Position numbers and translations under genes: made by a program. The notes below the pieces were generated by a model. The model made no database searches and was not told the DNA's origin. It saw nothing but the letters and a program-made list of their open reading frames with translations. A stretch of DNA of 47,267 nucleotides from Oceanicola sp. S124 (lineage in GTDB: Bacteria; Pseudomonadota; Alphaproteobacteria; Rhodobacterales; Rhodobacteraceae). Numbering within the stretch: position 1 is the stretch's first letter; each line of letters opens with the position of its first letter. The stretch is taken from the NCBI RefSeq assembly GCF_000220565.1, contig NZ_AFPM01000034.1, forward strand, positions 1 to 47,267, given 5' to 3'. This document shows, piece after piece, positions 34,602 to 43,364 of this stretch.

Positions 34602-35782
34602 AGCTCCAGCATGGTCTTGGTCAGGATGTTCCGCTGGATCTCGTTCGATCCGCCGAAGATCGAGGTCTTGCGGTTGTTGAAGTAGCGCGCGGCATTGTGC
34701 GCCGCATCCTCGGGCGCGGGGTCGAGGTTGGCCGAGAGCATCCCCGGGAAGGGTGCGGCAGAGGGGCCGAGCGCCCGGCGGGCGAGATCCTTCAGTTCCT
34801 GCCCGATGACCGTACCCTTGATCTTGAGGATCGAGGTCTCGGGCCCCGGAGCGCCCTGTTTCTGCGCCTTGTAGAGCATCCGCAGGTTGGTCAGCTTCAT
34901 CGCCTCCAGGTCGATTTCCACCTGCGCCACGCGGGCGGCGAACAGCGGGTCCTCGATCAGCGGGCGGCCATTGCGCATCACCTTGCGGGCCAGCGCCTTG
35001 ACCTCTTCCAGCGACTGCATCGAGAAGCCGACGCCGGCGATATTGGTGCGCTCATGCGTCAGCAGGAACTTGGCGATGGTCCAACCCTGGTTCTCTTTGC
35101 CGACGAGGTTTTCCGCCGGGACGCGGACATCGGTGAAGAAGACCTCGTTCACCTCGTGGCCGCCTTCGATCAGCTTGATCGGGCGCATCTCGATACCCGG
35201 CGTGGCAAGGTCGACGAGGAGGAAGCTGATGCCCTCCTGCTGCTTCACGTCCGGGTCCGTGCGGACAAGGCAGAAGATCCAGTTGGCGTGCTGGCCCAGC
35301 GTGGTCCAGGTCTTCTGGCCGTTGATCACGTAGTGATCGCCATCACGCACGGCGCGGGTCTTCAGGCTGGCAAGGTCGGAACCCGCGCCGGGTTCGGAAT
35401 AGCCCTGGCACCACCAGTCCTCGCCGGACAGGATGCGCGGCAGGTAGTGGTCCTGCTGCGCCTTCGTGCCGAATTTCTGCAGCACCGGCCCCAGCATGGC
35501 GAGGCCGAAGGGCACGATCCGGGGGGCATAGGCGCGACAGGCCTCTTCCTCGAAGATATGCCTTTGCACAGGCGACCAGCCCGGACCGCCGAACTCTTCC
35601 GGCCAGGTGCTGGCCAGCCAACCCTTTGCATTCAGCAGCGCATGGTAACGATCCATGATGTCCTTGGTCAGCTCGCCGCCTGCGCGGACGGCATCGGACA
35701 TCTCCTTAGGCAGGTTCTCGGCGAAGAAGGTGCGGACCTCCTCGCGGAAGGCCTGCTCTTCAGGCGTGAAACTCAGATCCAT
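34598..35782 (-). CDS. Acyl-CoA dehydrogenase, large subunit (FadE-type pair)
   Basis: 394 residues. CQGYSEPGAGSD (125-136) is the flavin signature; the C-terminal segment is SIFGGSNEIQRNI, with Gly where the medium-chain enzyme has its catalytic Glu. Glu244 in LTHER is the likely base. It oxidises acyl-CoA in the first step of beta-oxidation, passing electrons to ETF. It starts 3 bp after the FadB-like gene. The parallel with the 9489/10692 pair suggests an old duplication of a heteromer. Confidence 0.88.
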   Translation of the reverse strand: MDLSFTPEEQAFREEVRTFFAENLPKEMSDAVRAGGELTKDIMDRYHALLNAKGWLASTWPEEFGGPGWSPVQRHIFEEEACRAYAPRIVPFGLAMLGPVLQKFGTKAQQDHYLPRILSGEDWWCQGYSEPGAGSDLASLKTRAVRDGDHYVINGQKTWTTLGQHANWIFCLVRTDPDVKQQEGISFLLVDLATPGIEMRPIKLIEGGHEVNEVFFTDVRVPAENLVGKENQGWTIAKFLLTHERTNIAGVGFSMQSLEEVKALARKVMRNGRPLIEDPLFAARVAQVEIDLEAMKLTNLRMLYKAQKQGAPGPETSILKIKGTVIGQELKDLARRALGPSAAPFPGMLSANLDPAPEDAAHNAARYFNNRKTSIFGGSNEIQRNILTKTMLEL

Positions 35783-35785
35783 GTC

Positions 35786-37879
35786 TTACCCCTTGTTCAA
35801 ATCGGCGAAGCTGGTGCCATCGGCAGCCATACGGCGCAGGATGTCAGGCACCTGCCAGTAGTGCGGGTCTTCCTCGGCGTAGCGCTCGATGCGGGCCACC
35901 AGTTCGGCGGCACCCAGCGTATCGGCGTAGTGCAGCGGGCCGCCGCGGAAGCGCGGGAAGCCGTAGCCGAAGAGGAAGACCATATCGACGTCGAGCGGCC
36001 GCTTGGCGGTGCCGTCTTCGACCACGCGGGCGGCCTCGGAGATCATCGCGGTCATGTAGCGCTCGACGATCTCGTCATCGGTGAATGTTTTCGGCGTGAT
36101 GCCCTGCTCGGCGCGCACCTCGTCGATGATCGTGGCGACCTCGGGGTTGGGCACCGGGGCGCCCCCCTCGTAGAGGTAGTAGCCCTTGCCCGCCTTGCGC
36201 CCGAACCAGCCATTTTCGCAAATGCGATCGGGGATCTGGCCGGCGTAGCGCTCGGCGGGATCGCGGGTTGCGGCCTTGCGCTTGCGGGTCATCCAGCCGA
36301 TGTCGAGCCCGGCCAGATCGCCGACCTTGTGCGGGCCCATGGCAAAGCCGAAACCCTCGAGTGCCGCGTCCACCTGCGCCGGGCTCGCGCCATCCAGCAC
36401 CAGGTAGCCAGAGCACAGGGCGTAATGCGCCAGGATGCGGTTGCCGATGAAGCCGTCGCAGACCTGGGCCAACACGCCGACCTTCTTCAGGCGCTTCGCA
36501 AGGGCAAAGCCCGTGGCCAGAACATCCGGGGCCGTCTGTTCGCCCTGCACGATCTCGAGCAGGCGCATCACATGGGCCGGGCTGAAGAAGTGCAGCCCCA
36601 GCACATCGCCGGGCCGAGAGGTGCAAGAGGCGATCTCGTTCACATCCAGGTAGGAGGTGTTGGAGGCCAGAACCGCGCCCGGTTTGCAGATCGCATCAAG
36701 CTTGCCGAAGATCTCACGCTTGACGCCCATGTCCTCGAAGACCGCCTCGATCACCAGGTCGACATCCGCCAGCGCGTCGAGTTGCAGCGCCGGGGTCAGC
36801 GAGGTCAGCGCGGCGTCCTTCTTCGCCGCACTCATCTTGCCGCGCGACACCGCGCCTTCGAGGTTCTTCGTGATCGTGGCAACGCCGCGATCCAGCCCCT
36901 CCTGCGCCACTTCGACCAGCGTCACCGGCAGACCGGCCAACAGGCAGGCGGTGGCGATGCCCGATCCCATGGTGCCGCCGCCGATCACGCCGACGGACTG
37001 GATGTCACGGGTTTCGCCCTTGGCCTCGGGGATGCTGGAGACAGCGCGTTCACCGAAGAAGGCGTGGATCAGACCGGCGCGTTGCGGGGTCTCCATGCAG
37101 TCGAGGAAGCACTGGCGTTCGACCTTCAGGCCCTCGGCAATCGGCTGGTCCGCCGCCGCGATGGCGTCGATGCACTTCAGCGGGTTGACCAGGTGCGGAG
37201 ACTTTTTCTGCGTTGCGGCGCGAATGCCGTCCAGCGCCGTATGGTCGATCTCGATGGTGATCTCGGAAGTGCGGCGCGTCGGCAGGGTGCCCGCCACGAC
37301 CTCCTGCGCCATGGCCAGCGCCACGTCACGGGGCGCGCCTTCGACCACCCGGTCGATGGCCCCCGCGGCCTGGGCCTCTTCGACCGAGACCTGGCGTCCC
37401 GACAGGGACATGTCGAGCGCGAAGTCCACCCCCGCAAGTCGCGGCAGGCGTTGCGTGCCACCGGCACCGGGCAGCAGGCCGATCAGCACTTCCGGCAGGC
37501 CAACCTTCGATCCGGCGATGGCAACGCGGGCGTGGGCCGCCAGGCCCAACTCGAAGCCGCCGCCAAGCGCGGTGCCATGCATCACGGCGACCACGGGGAT
37601 CTGGGAGGCTTCGAGGATATTGTAGACCTCGGGCAGCACCGGCTCTTTCGAGGGCTTGCCGAACTCGCGGATATCGGCGCCCGCCATGAAGGTGCGCCCG
37701 GCGCACCAGATGGCGATGGCCTTGACGGCCGCCTCTGCGTTCAGCGCCTCGATGGCCCCGACCAGCCCGACGCGTACCGCGTGACCGCTGGCATTCACCG
37801 GCGGATTGTCGATGCAGACCAGCGCCACATCGCCCACGACCTCGGTCGAGACGACCTCTCCCACAACGCCATCCGGCAT
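35786..37879 (-). CDS. FadB/FadJ-like enoyl-CoA hydratase / 3-hydroxyacyl-CoA dehydrogenase
   Basis: 697 residues. The N-terminal crotonase domain has GADIREF, HGTALGGGFE with Glu110, and SKVGLPE with Glu130 for hydration. The NAD domain begins GVIGGGTMGSG (about 298-308), and LGLHFFSPAH holds the dehydrogenase His430. It performs the two middle steps of beta-oxidation by the (S)-hydroxy route. First gene of a three-gene operon with the dehydrogenase pair. No thiolase gene is attached, unlike classic fadBA. Confidence 0.92.
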   Translation of the reverse strand: MPDGVVGEVVSTEVVGDVALVCIDNPPVNASGHAVRVGLVGAIEALNAEAAVKAIAIWCAGRTFMAGADIREFGKPSKEPVLPEVYNILEASQIPVVAVMHGTALGGGFELGLAAHARVAIAGSKVGLPEVLIGLLPGAGGTQRLPRLAGVDFALDMSLSGRQVSVEEAQAAGAIDRVVEGAPRDVALAMAQEVVAGTLPTRRTSEITIEIDHTALDGIRAATQKKSPHLVNPLKCIDAIAAADQPIAEGLKVERQCFLDCMETPQRAGLIHAFFGERAVSSIPEAKGETRDIQSVGVIGGGTMGSGIATACLLAGLPVTLVEVAQEGLDRGVATITKNLEGAVSRGKMSAAKKDAALTSLTPALQLDALADVDLVIEAVFEDMGVKREIFGKLDAICKPGAVLASNTSYLDVNEIASCTSRPGDVLGLHFFSPAHVMRLLEIVQGEQTAPDVLATGFALAKRLKKVGVLAQVCDGFIGNRILAHYALCSGYLVLDGASPAQVDAALEGFGFAMGPHKVGDLAGLDIGWMTRKRKAATRDPAERYAGQIPDRICENGWFGRKAGKGYYLYEGGAPVPNPEVATIIDEVRAEQGITPKTFTDDEIVERYMTAMISEAARVVEDGTAKRPLDVDMVFLFGYGFPRFRGGPLHYADTLGAAELVARIERYAEEDPHYWQVPDILRRMAADGTSFADLNKG

Positions 37880-37923
37880 GGATTCCTCCCTTGCTGCGGA
37901 CGCAGGGCGCCCGTTCGGACCAG

Positions 37924-37952
37924 AGGGTATGCCCTCGGGCCGGGAGGGTCAA
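37924..37952 (-). promoter_or_regulatory. Promoter of the FadB-like operon
   Basis: On the minus strand TTGACC (37952-37947), 17 bp, TACCCT (37929-37924), start near 37917. The GCATACCCT context is the same as in the Liv promoter at 9374-9402. Confidence 0.55.
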
Positions 37953-37967
37953 GAATGCAGAATTTGT

Positions 37968-37982
37968 TTTCGCAATGCGAAA
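37968..37982 (-). promoter_or_regulatory. Candidate IclR-type operator upstream of the FadB-like operon
   Basis: On the minus strand TTTCGCATTGCGAAA is a palindrome with perfect 7-bp arms, followed by ACAAA. It is the most symmetrical of the three related sites (1536, 9451, 37968). Its centre lies near -58 of the promoter above, a position more typical of activation or of a second promoter. Confidence 0.5.
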
Positions 37983-37987
37983 TGACC

Positions 37988-39688
37988 CTAGGAGATAATC
38001 TCGAACTTCGTCACATCCACCATGCCACGGTCGGTGATCTTCAGGGCCGGGATGACCGGCAGGGCAAGAAAGGCGAGCTGCAGGAAGGGCTCTTCCAGCG
38101 TCACGCCCAACCCCTTGGCGGCGGCGCGCAGGTCCACCAGCGCATCCCGGACCCGCTCGAAGGGCTGAAGGCTCATCAGACCGGCGACGGGCAGGGCCAG
38201 CTCGGCCAGCACGCGGCCGCCCTCGACCACGACGAAACCGCCCTCGATCTCTCCCAGCCGGGTCGCGGCAAGGGCCATGTCGTCGTAATCCACGCCGACG
38301 CAGGCGATGTTGTGGTGATCATGGCAGACGGTCGAGGCGATGGCCCCGCGCTGCAACCCGAAGCCCTTGACGAAGCCGGTGGCGATATTGCCGTTGCGCC
38401 CATGCCGCTCGACCACGGCGATCTTGACCAGATCGCGGGAGGGGTCGGGGCGCTTGTCGCCGTTGTCGATCGGGATCACCTCGTGCAGGTGCTGCGTGAT
38501 GATCTTGCCTTCCATGATGCCGATCACGTCGGTCTCTTCGCGGTTGGCTGAGCTGCGGAAACTGGCGCCCGTCACCACCGGCGCCTTGACCGAGTTGCGG
38601 CCCACGGGCTCGATGACCTCGCGCGCGGCGAAGGCCGCGTCGCCGACGACGACACCACCCGCCAGCACCATCTCGGCCTGGCAGGTTGCGGGATCGTCGA
38701 TCACCACGATATCTGCGCGCTTGCCGGGGGCGATCTGGCCGCGATCCTTCAGCCCGAAGGCCTCGGCGGCAGACAGCGAGGCGGCGCGGTAGACCGCCAG
38801 CGGCGGGCAGCCCATGCGGATCAGCTCGCGGATCATGAAATCCAGGTGCCCGTGCTCGCCGATGTCCAGCGGGTTCCGGTCGTCGGTGCAGAGGCACATG
38901 TAGGCCGAGGTGATGTCGTTGAGCAGCGGCTGCAGCGCCACCATGTCCTTGGAGACCGAGCCCTCGCGGATCAGCACCCGCATCCCCTTCTGCAGCTTCT
39001 CGCGCGCCTCTTCGGCGGTGGTCGCCTCGTGCTCGGTGCGGATGCCGGCAGAGACATAGGCGTTCAGGTCGCGCCCCAGAAGCTGCGGGCAGTGGCCGTC
39101 GATATGGGCGCCGCGGAACAGCTCGAGTTTCTCGAGGCAGCCGGGGTCGCGGAAGATCACGCCGGGGTAGTTCATGAACTCGGCCAGCCCGGTCACCTGC
39201 GGATGGTCGCGCAGGGGGGCAAGGTCGGCGGCGCTGATTTCAGCGCCTGCGGTCTCCATGTGGCTGGAGGGGACGCAGGACGACAGGTTCACCCGAATAT
39301 CCATCAGGGTGCGGCTGGCGCAGGCCAGGAAGTACTCGATCCCCGGCACGCCGATCACGTTGGCGATCTCGTGCGGGTCGCAAATGGCGGTGGTGATACC
39401 GCGGGGGCCCACGCAGCGGTCGAACTCGTAGGGGGTGACCATCGAGCTTTCGATATGCAGGTGGGTGTCGATGAAGCCCGGCACCAGCAGCTTGCCCGTG
39501 ACGTCGATGACCCGAGTGCCCTCGTAGTCGGCGCCGATGCCGACGATCCACTTGCCGCGAATGGCCACATCGCCGGGGATCTCGAGGCCCGTCACCATGT
39601 CCCAGACACGCCCGCCACGCAGGACGATATCGGCGGGGGCATCGCCGCGTCCGGCGGCAATCAGGTCGGACAGGCTGGGCTGGGTCAT
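37988..39688 (-). CDS. ade: Adenine deaminase
   Basis: 566 residues, normal for AdeC-type enzymes of the amidohydrolase superfamily. It converts adenine to hypoxanthine and ammonia. Metal-binding motifs [27 protein letters not shown] and CTDDRNP, plus the AdeC-type C-terminal domain with [20 protein letters not shown] and TVCHDHHNI. The ATG at 39688 was chosen because [10 protein letters not shown] begins the conserved part; the longer frame from 39838 runs into the divergent gene's promoter. Confidence 0.92.
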   Translation of the reverse strand: MTQPSLSDLIAAGRGDAPADIVLRGGRVWDMVTGLEIPGDVAIRGKWIVGIGADYEGTRVIDVTGKLLVPGFIDTHLHIESSMVTPYEFDRCVGPRGITTAICDPHEIANVIGVPGIEYFLACASRTLMDIRVNLSSCVPSSHMETAGAEISAADLAPLRDHPQVTGLAEFMNYPGVIFRDPGCLEKLELFRGAHIDGHCPQLLGRDLNAYVSAGIRTEHEATTAEEAREKLQKGMRVLIREGSVSKDMVALQPLLNDITSAYMCLCTDDRNPLDIGEHGHLDFMIRELIRMGCPPLAVYRAASLSAAEAFGLKDRGQIAPGKRADIVVIDDPATCQAEMVLAGGVVVGDAAFAAREVIEPVGRNSVKAPVVTGASFRSSANREETDVIGIMEGKIITQHLHEVIPIDNGDKRPDPSRDLVKIAVVERHGRNGNIATGFVKGFGLQRGAIASTVCHDHHNIACVGVDYDDMALAATRLGEIEGGFVVVEGGRVLAELALPVAGLMSLQPFERVRDALVDLRAAAKGLGVTLEEPFLQLAFLALPVIPALKITDRGMVDVTKFEIIS

Positions 39689-39803
39689 CGGGCACCTCTT
39701 TCGCTTTGCCCCAGAAGGCCCGATCCCCTGCCGCTTGTCCAGCGACGCCGCCCCGGCTACCGTCCGCCAAACCAGACACAGCCCGCCCCAACAGGAGCCC
39801 CCA

Positions 39804-40493
39804 ATGCCTCTCTTCGATCTGCCCGCCGTGCCCGACATCCCCGTCGCCGGTGAAACCGAAGGCTACCCGGTCCGCCGGATCTTCTGCGTTGGACGCAACT
39901 ATGCCGCCCATGCCGCCGAGATGGGCGACGAAGCCCCGGCGGTGCCCTTCTACTTCACCAAGGCTCCGGCCCACCTGATCCTCTCGGGCGCGACGGTGCC
40001 CTACCCCTCGGGCACCGGCGACTACCACCACGAGATCGAGCTGGTCGTCGCCCTCGGCGCGCCGCTGTTCAAGGCCACTCCCGATCAAACCATGGCTGCC
40101 GTCTACGGCTATGCCACCGGCCTCGACATGACCCGCCGCGACCTGCAGGCGGTGGCCAAGGATGGCGGCCTGCCCTGGGATATCGCCAAGGACGTCGAGA
40201 ACGCCGCCGTGGTCGGCCCGATGACCAGGGCCGCCGACTTCGGCCCGCTTGCGGCGCAGCGGATCAGCCTCTCGGTCGATGGCAGGACACGGCAGGCTTC
40301 GACCATCGACAAGATGGTCCACCCGGTGCCGAAACTGCTGGCGCACCTGTCGGGCTTTTACCACCTGCAACCGGGCGACCTGATCTTCACCGGCACCCCC
40401 GAGGGCATCGGCGCCGTCACCGCCGGCGCCACCCTGCGCGGCGAGGTTGAGGGGCTGGCCCCGGTCGAACTGACCCTGACCGAAGCCGAGTGA
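39804..40493 (+). CDS. Fumarylacetoacetate hydrolase-family protein
   Basis: 229 residues, single FAH domain. [13 protein letters not shown], the metal-binding [11 protein letters not shown], and [11 protein letters not shown] match fumarylpyruvate hydrolase (NagK-like) and acylpyruvase enzymes, which cleave C-C bonds in beta-diketo acids. ACAGGAG precedes the ATG at 39804. No gentisate or homogentisate genes are nearby, so an acylpyruvase or oxaloacetate decarboxylase role is as likely as aromatic degradation. Confidence 0.88.
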   Translation: MPLFDLPAVPDIPVAGETEGYPVRRIFCVGRNYAAHAAEMGDEAPAVPFYFTKAPAHLILSGATVPYPSGTGDYHHEIELVVALGAPLFKATPDQTMAAVYGYATGLDMTRRDLQAVAKDGGLPWDIAKDVENAAVVGPMTRAADFGPLAAQRISLSVDGRTRQASTIDKMVHPVPKLLAHLSGFYHLQPGDLIFTGTPEGIGAVTAGATLRGEVEGLAPVELTLTEAE

Positions 40494-40540
40494 TCGCGCG
40501 CGCCGGGGCTGACGCTCCGGCAGCTCCCCGAACTGACGCG

Positions 40541-40574
40541 AATGGGCGCCATGCGCAGGTGCATGGCGCCCGTT
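40541..40574 (+). terminator. Terminator of the FAH-family gene
   Basis: AATGGGCGCCATGC and GCATGGCGCCCGTT pair over 14 bp (one G-T) around a 6-nt loop, 47 bp after the stop codon. No T-run. Confidence 0.65.
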
Positions 40575-40708
40575 CAGGCCCGAACTGCCCATTGATTCGG
40601 CAACAAATCGCTCAATCTCAGGTAGCATGGGCGCAGGACCGCCGTTTCGCGCCGAGTGCATCCTTGGTCTTGATTGCTGCGCTGCGGCGGCTCGGCTAGG
40701 CTTCGGGG

Positions 40709-41242
40709 ATGAGTAAACGGTCCCGTCTTTCCCCAGATGACTGGCTTCGCGCCGGTCTGGACGCCCTCTCAGCCTCCGGTCCCGAGGCTCTGAAGGCCGA
40801 AGCCCTTGCCCGTAATCTCGAGACCACCAAGGGCTCGTTCTACTGGCATTTCCCCGATGTTCCCGCCTACCGCAAGGCGCTGCTCCAGTTCTGGGGCAGC
40901 GAGGCCGCAAACCTTGAAGAGACCCCTGACGACCGGCAGGCCGCGGTCAGTCGCCTGCATGAGATCGTCCGCAACGGTTTCGGCGAAGACCGCGCGGCCG
41001 AGGGCGCAATGCGGGCCTGGGCCCGTACGGATGCCGCCGCCGCCGAGACCATGGCCGAGATCGACGCCGCCCGACTGGCCCAGTTGCAAGAGCTGCTGGT
41101 GAAGATCGGCGTGACCAATCCCGCCATCGCTCGGCTGCTCTATGCCGCGCAGATCGGCATGGGGCAGATCAGCGACGATGACCAGACCGAGGGCCCCGCG
41201 GCGCTCGATACGCTGGTCGATCTGGTGCTGGCCCTCCGCTAG
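40709..41242 (+). CDS. TetR/AcrR-family transcriptional regulator
   Basis: 177 residues, short for the family. The N-terminal helix-turn-helix has LKAEALARNLETTKGSFYWHF with the usual FYWHF end. The ligand-binding half has no recognisable specificity. The 134 bp upstream of the start are relatively AT-rich around 40590-40625 and may hold its own operator, though no clear palindrome was found. It is convergent with recO; no neighbour is an obvious target. Confidence 0.87.
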   Translation: MSKRSRLSPDDWLRAGLDALSASGPEALKAEALARNLETTKGSFYWHFPDVPAYRKALLQFWGSEAANLEETPDDRQAAVSRLHEIVRNGFGEDRAAEGAMRAWARTDAAAAETMAEIDAARLAQLQELLVKIGVTNPAIARLLYAAQIGMGQISDDDQTEGPAALDTLVDLVLALR

Positions 41243-41257
41243 GCGCCAGCCGCCACC

Positions 41258-41282
41258 GGCGCCGGGTGTTCACTCCGGCGCC
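41258..41282. terminator. Hairpin between convergent TetR gene and recO
   Basis: GGCGCCGG and CCGGCGCC form 8-bp arms around a 9-nt loop, overlapping the last codons of recO. Able to form on both strands; no T-run. Confidence 0.45.
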
Positions 41283-42010
41283 ACCGCCACCCGCTTGCCG
41301 ATCAACCGCACCAGCCGCGCCCGCGCATCGGGTAGCGGCCTGGTGCCCAGATCGGGCGCCAGGTGGTTCTCGAGGAAATGCCCGGTGACCCGCAGCGCCT
41401 CGAAGACCTCGGCATCGGGGGCCTCGCCCTCGCCGCGCAGCACCGGCGGCAGCGGCAGCAGCCGGTCGGCATACTCCCCCGCCCCCGCCACCGTCACCGC
41501 CCGTCCCGTGCGCGGAGAGACATAGGCCAGCCCCTCGGTCGCGCCGGTCACCGCGCAGGCACTCAGGTCGAGGCCGAAGCCCGTATCCTCCAGCAGTGCC
41601 TGTTCCCACCTCAGGTAGGCCAGCGGCCAGACCTCGCCCTGCTCCAGCAGGTCCAGAAGCTGTTCGGTCTGCCGATAGAGACGGGGATGGGCCTCGCGCT
41701 CGGGCAGGCTGAAGCTGAGCAGGGCACAGACCGCGCCCAGCCCGGCCAGGGCCAGCCGGTCGCCAAGGCTGGCCGCGGCGCGCGAGCGGATCGGCTCGAC
41801 GGTGAAATTGCCCAGGTGATCCTCGAGCCGCGCGCGCCAGCTGATGTCAAGCTGCGCCCCCGGCTGCAGCACCGGCGCCAGCCGGCGCGAGGCCCCGCCA
41901 CGCACGAGTCCGGCATGGCGGCCCCGCGCCGGGGTGAAGACCTCGGCGATGACCGCGCTTTCGCCGTGCGGACGTACCGCCAGCAGGATTCCCTCGTCGC
42001 GCCATTCCAT
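41270..42010 (-). CDS. recO: DNA repair protein RecO
   Basis: 246 residues. N-terminal OB-fold starts [20 protein letters not shown] and [18 protein letters not shown], followed by an all-helical domain. It loads RecA with RecR in gap repair. In many relatives it directly follows era; here a DUF1491 gene and two plus-strand genes lie between them. The zinc cysteines of some RecO proteins are missing, as usual in alphaproteobacteria. Confidence 0.9.
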   Translation of the reverse strand: MEWRDEGILLAVRPHGESAVIAEVFTPARGRHAGLVRGGASRRLAPVLQPGAQLDISWRARLEDHLGNFTVEPIRSRAAASLGDRLALAGLGAVCALLSFSLPEREAHPRLYRQTEQLLDLLEQGEVWPLAYLRWEQALLEDTGFGLDLSACAVTGATEGLAYVSPRTGRAVTVAGAGEYADRLLPLPPVLRGEGEAPDAEVFEALRVTGHFLENHLAPDLGTRPLPDARARLVRLIGKRVAVAPE

Positions 42011-42048
42011 GCCGATGCATCATCACCGGGCTTGCGACGGGGGACAAG

Positions 42049-42687
42049 ATGGCGCAGCTTCCGCCCATGGATTTTCGCAGCAACGCCCTCTCGTCGCCTG
42101 CCAGGGCCACCGCCCGCCTGATCGCCCTTCTGGCCTGCGCGGCTCTTGTCGCACAGGTGCTGGCGACCATGGCCGCGAACCCGGATGACAGCCTTGGACA
42201 GGTGCTCTGGAACCGGGCGCGCTACTTCACCAACCTGACCGCGATGCTCAGCCTGCTGACCTTCCTCGGCATGGGCATGACCGGCAGCGGCGTGCATCGG
42301 CTGTGGATCGGAGGGCTGACCCTCTGGCAGGCCATGACCGGGGTGATCTATCACGCCCTGCTGGCGCGCCCCCTGACCGGCATCGACTTCTGGGCCAGCC
42401 ATGGGCTGCACACGGCGCTGCCGGTCTCGGTCTTCCTGTGGTGGGCCTGCTTCGGGCGCAAGACACCGCTGCGCATGGGCGCGGCCATCGCCTGGCTGTG
42501 CTGGCCGGCGCTCTACATCGGCTACGCGCTGGCGCGGGGCAATGCGGATGGCAAGTACCCCTATTTCTTCCTCGATCCCGCACAGGTTCGTTGGGACGGA
42601 GTCGCGGTCTGGTCCGGCATCATCGGCCTGACCTTCTTCGCCGGCGGGCTGGTGCTGATCTTCCTGGCGCGGCTGATCCGGCGCTGA
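42049..42687 (+). CDS. Pr6Pr-family membrane protein
   Basis: 212 residues, about six hydrophobic helices. ARYFTNLTAMLSLLTF, HGLHTALPVSVFLWW, WPALYIGYALARG and YPYFFLD are the conserved blocks of the Pr6Pr (FAR-17a/AIG1-like) family, whose function is unknown. GGGGACA lies upstream of the ATG at 42049; an ATG at 42067 has no ribosome site. It runs opposite to the surrounding era/recO genes. Confidence 0.8.
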   Translation: MAQLPPMDFRSNALSSPARATARLIALLACAALVAQVLATMAANPDDSLGQVLWNRARYFTNLTAMLSLLTFLGMGMTGSGVHRLWIGGLTLWQAMTGVIYHALLARPLTGIDFWASHGLHTALPVSVFLWWACFGRKTPLRMGAAIAWLCWPALYIGYALARGNADGKYPYFFLDPAQVRWDGVAVWSGIIGLTFFAGGLVLIFLARLIRR

Positions 42688-42697
42688 GCCTTCGTCG

Positions 42698-43027
42698 TCA
42701 GTCGGACAGGCCCGGCTCGTCCAGCAGGTGACGGCCCTGGCGGTCCTCGACCTCGACCACCCAGAGATCCGGGTCGTAACCCTGCTGACGGCGGGCGGCC
42801 GCGTCCACCTCGGCCTCGTCGCCCTCGGCCAGCACCATCCAGCGGCGGTCGCCGGTCATCAGGTCGAAGCGGCGTTCATAGAGCGCCCCCTGGCCGTCGA
42901 GCGTGTTCATCTTGATCAGCACGGCGCCGGCAGTGTCATCGCCATGGGCGGTGACGAAGGCCGGGATATCGTAGAGCCGCAGCCGGGTCAGGTAGGCATC
43001 GATCCAGAAACGGGTGGTCAGGCGCAT
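42698..43027 (-). CDS. DUF1491-family protein
   Basis: 109 residues. LTTRFWIDAYLTRLRLYDIP, GAVLIKMNTLDGQGALYER and a tryptophan-rich end (DPDLWVVEVEDRQGRHLL) match DUF1491, a small alphaproteobacterial family of unknown function usually found near era and recO. That context supports the call. Confidence 0.82.
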   Translation of the reverse strand: MRLTTRFWIDAYLTRLRLYDIPAFVTAHGDDTAGAVLIKMNTLDGQGALYERRFDLMTGDRRWMVLAEGDEAEVDAAARRQQGYDPDLWVVEVEDRQGRHLLDEPGLSD

Positions 43028-43174
43028 CTGCGGCTCCTCGGGTTCGCTGCCCCGTGACGGGGCCAGGTGGTCACGATTACCGGAAAATCCCGCGAAAACG
43101 ATGCCTTTCTTTCGCCGAAGTCAGGCCCTAGCCTGACCGCGCCAAGACCTGTCCAGACCCGCGACGGAGCCCCC

Positions 43175-43357
43175 ATGCCCCTGCCCGCCCTCTTCCTGAT
43201 CGCCCTCGGCATCGCGGCCAGCGCCGCTTTCTTTACCGGCATGGTGCCGGGCCTGAAGGGCGCCGGGCTGAACGTCGCGGGCGCGCTGCTGCTGATCCTC
43301 GGGGTGCTCTGGTCCGGCATGGCGCGCCGCAAACGGGCCCGCCAGCGCCAGGACTAG
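43175..43357 (+). CDS. Small two-helix membrane protein
   Basis: 60 residues, not recognised. Two hydrophobic stretches (FLIALGIAASAAFFTGMV and LNVAGALLLILGVLW) are joined by a GLKGAG loop and followed by a basic tail RRKRARQRQD, predicting a hairpin in the membrane. The ATG at 43175 has ACGGAG upstream. It ends 7 bp before the stop of the convergent era gene. Too short for confident assignment, but composition and ribosome site support translation. Confidence 0.6.
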   Translation: MPLPALFLIALGIAASAAFFTGMVPGLKGAGLNVAGALLLILGVLWSGMARRKRARQRQD

Positions 43358-43364
43358 AGCCGAC

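Noticed and set aside
34430-38551. A 1373-codon open frame on the plus strand across the second beta-oxidation operon and adenine deaminase gene
   Set aside because: It is antisense to four clearly recognised genes, its product is rich in His, Asp, Arg and Gln without any domain, and such frames arise from GC-rich codon use on the other strand.
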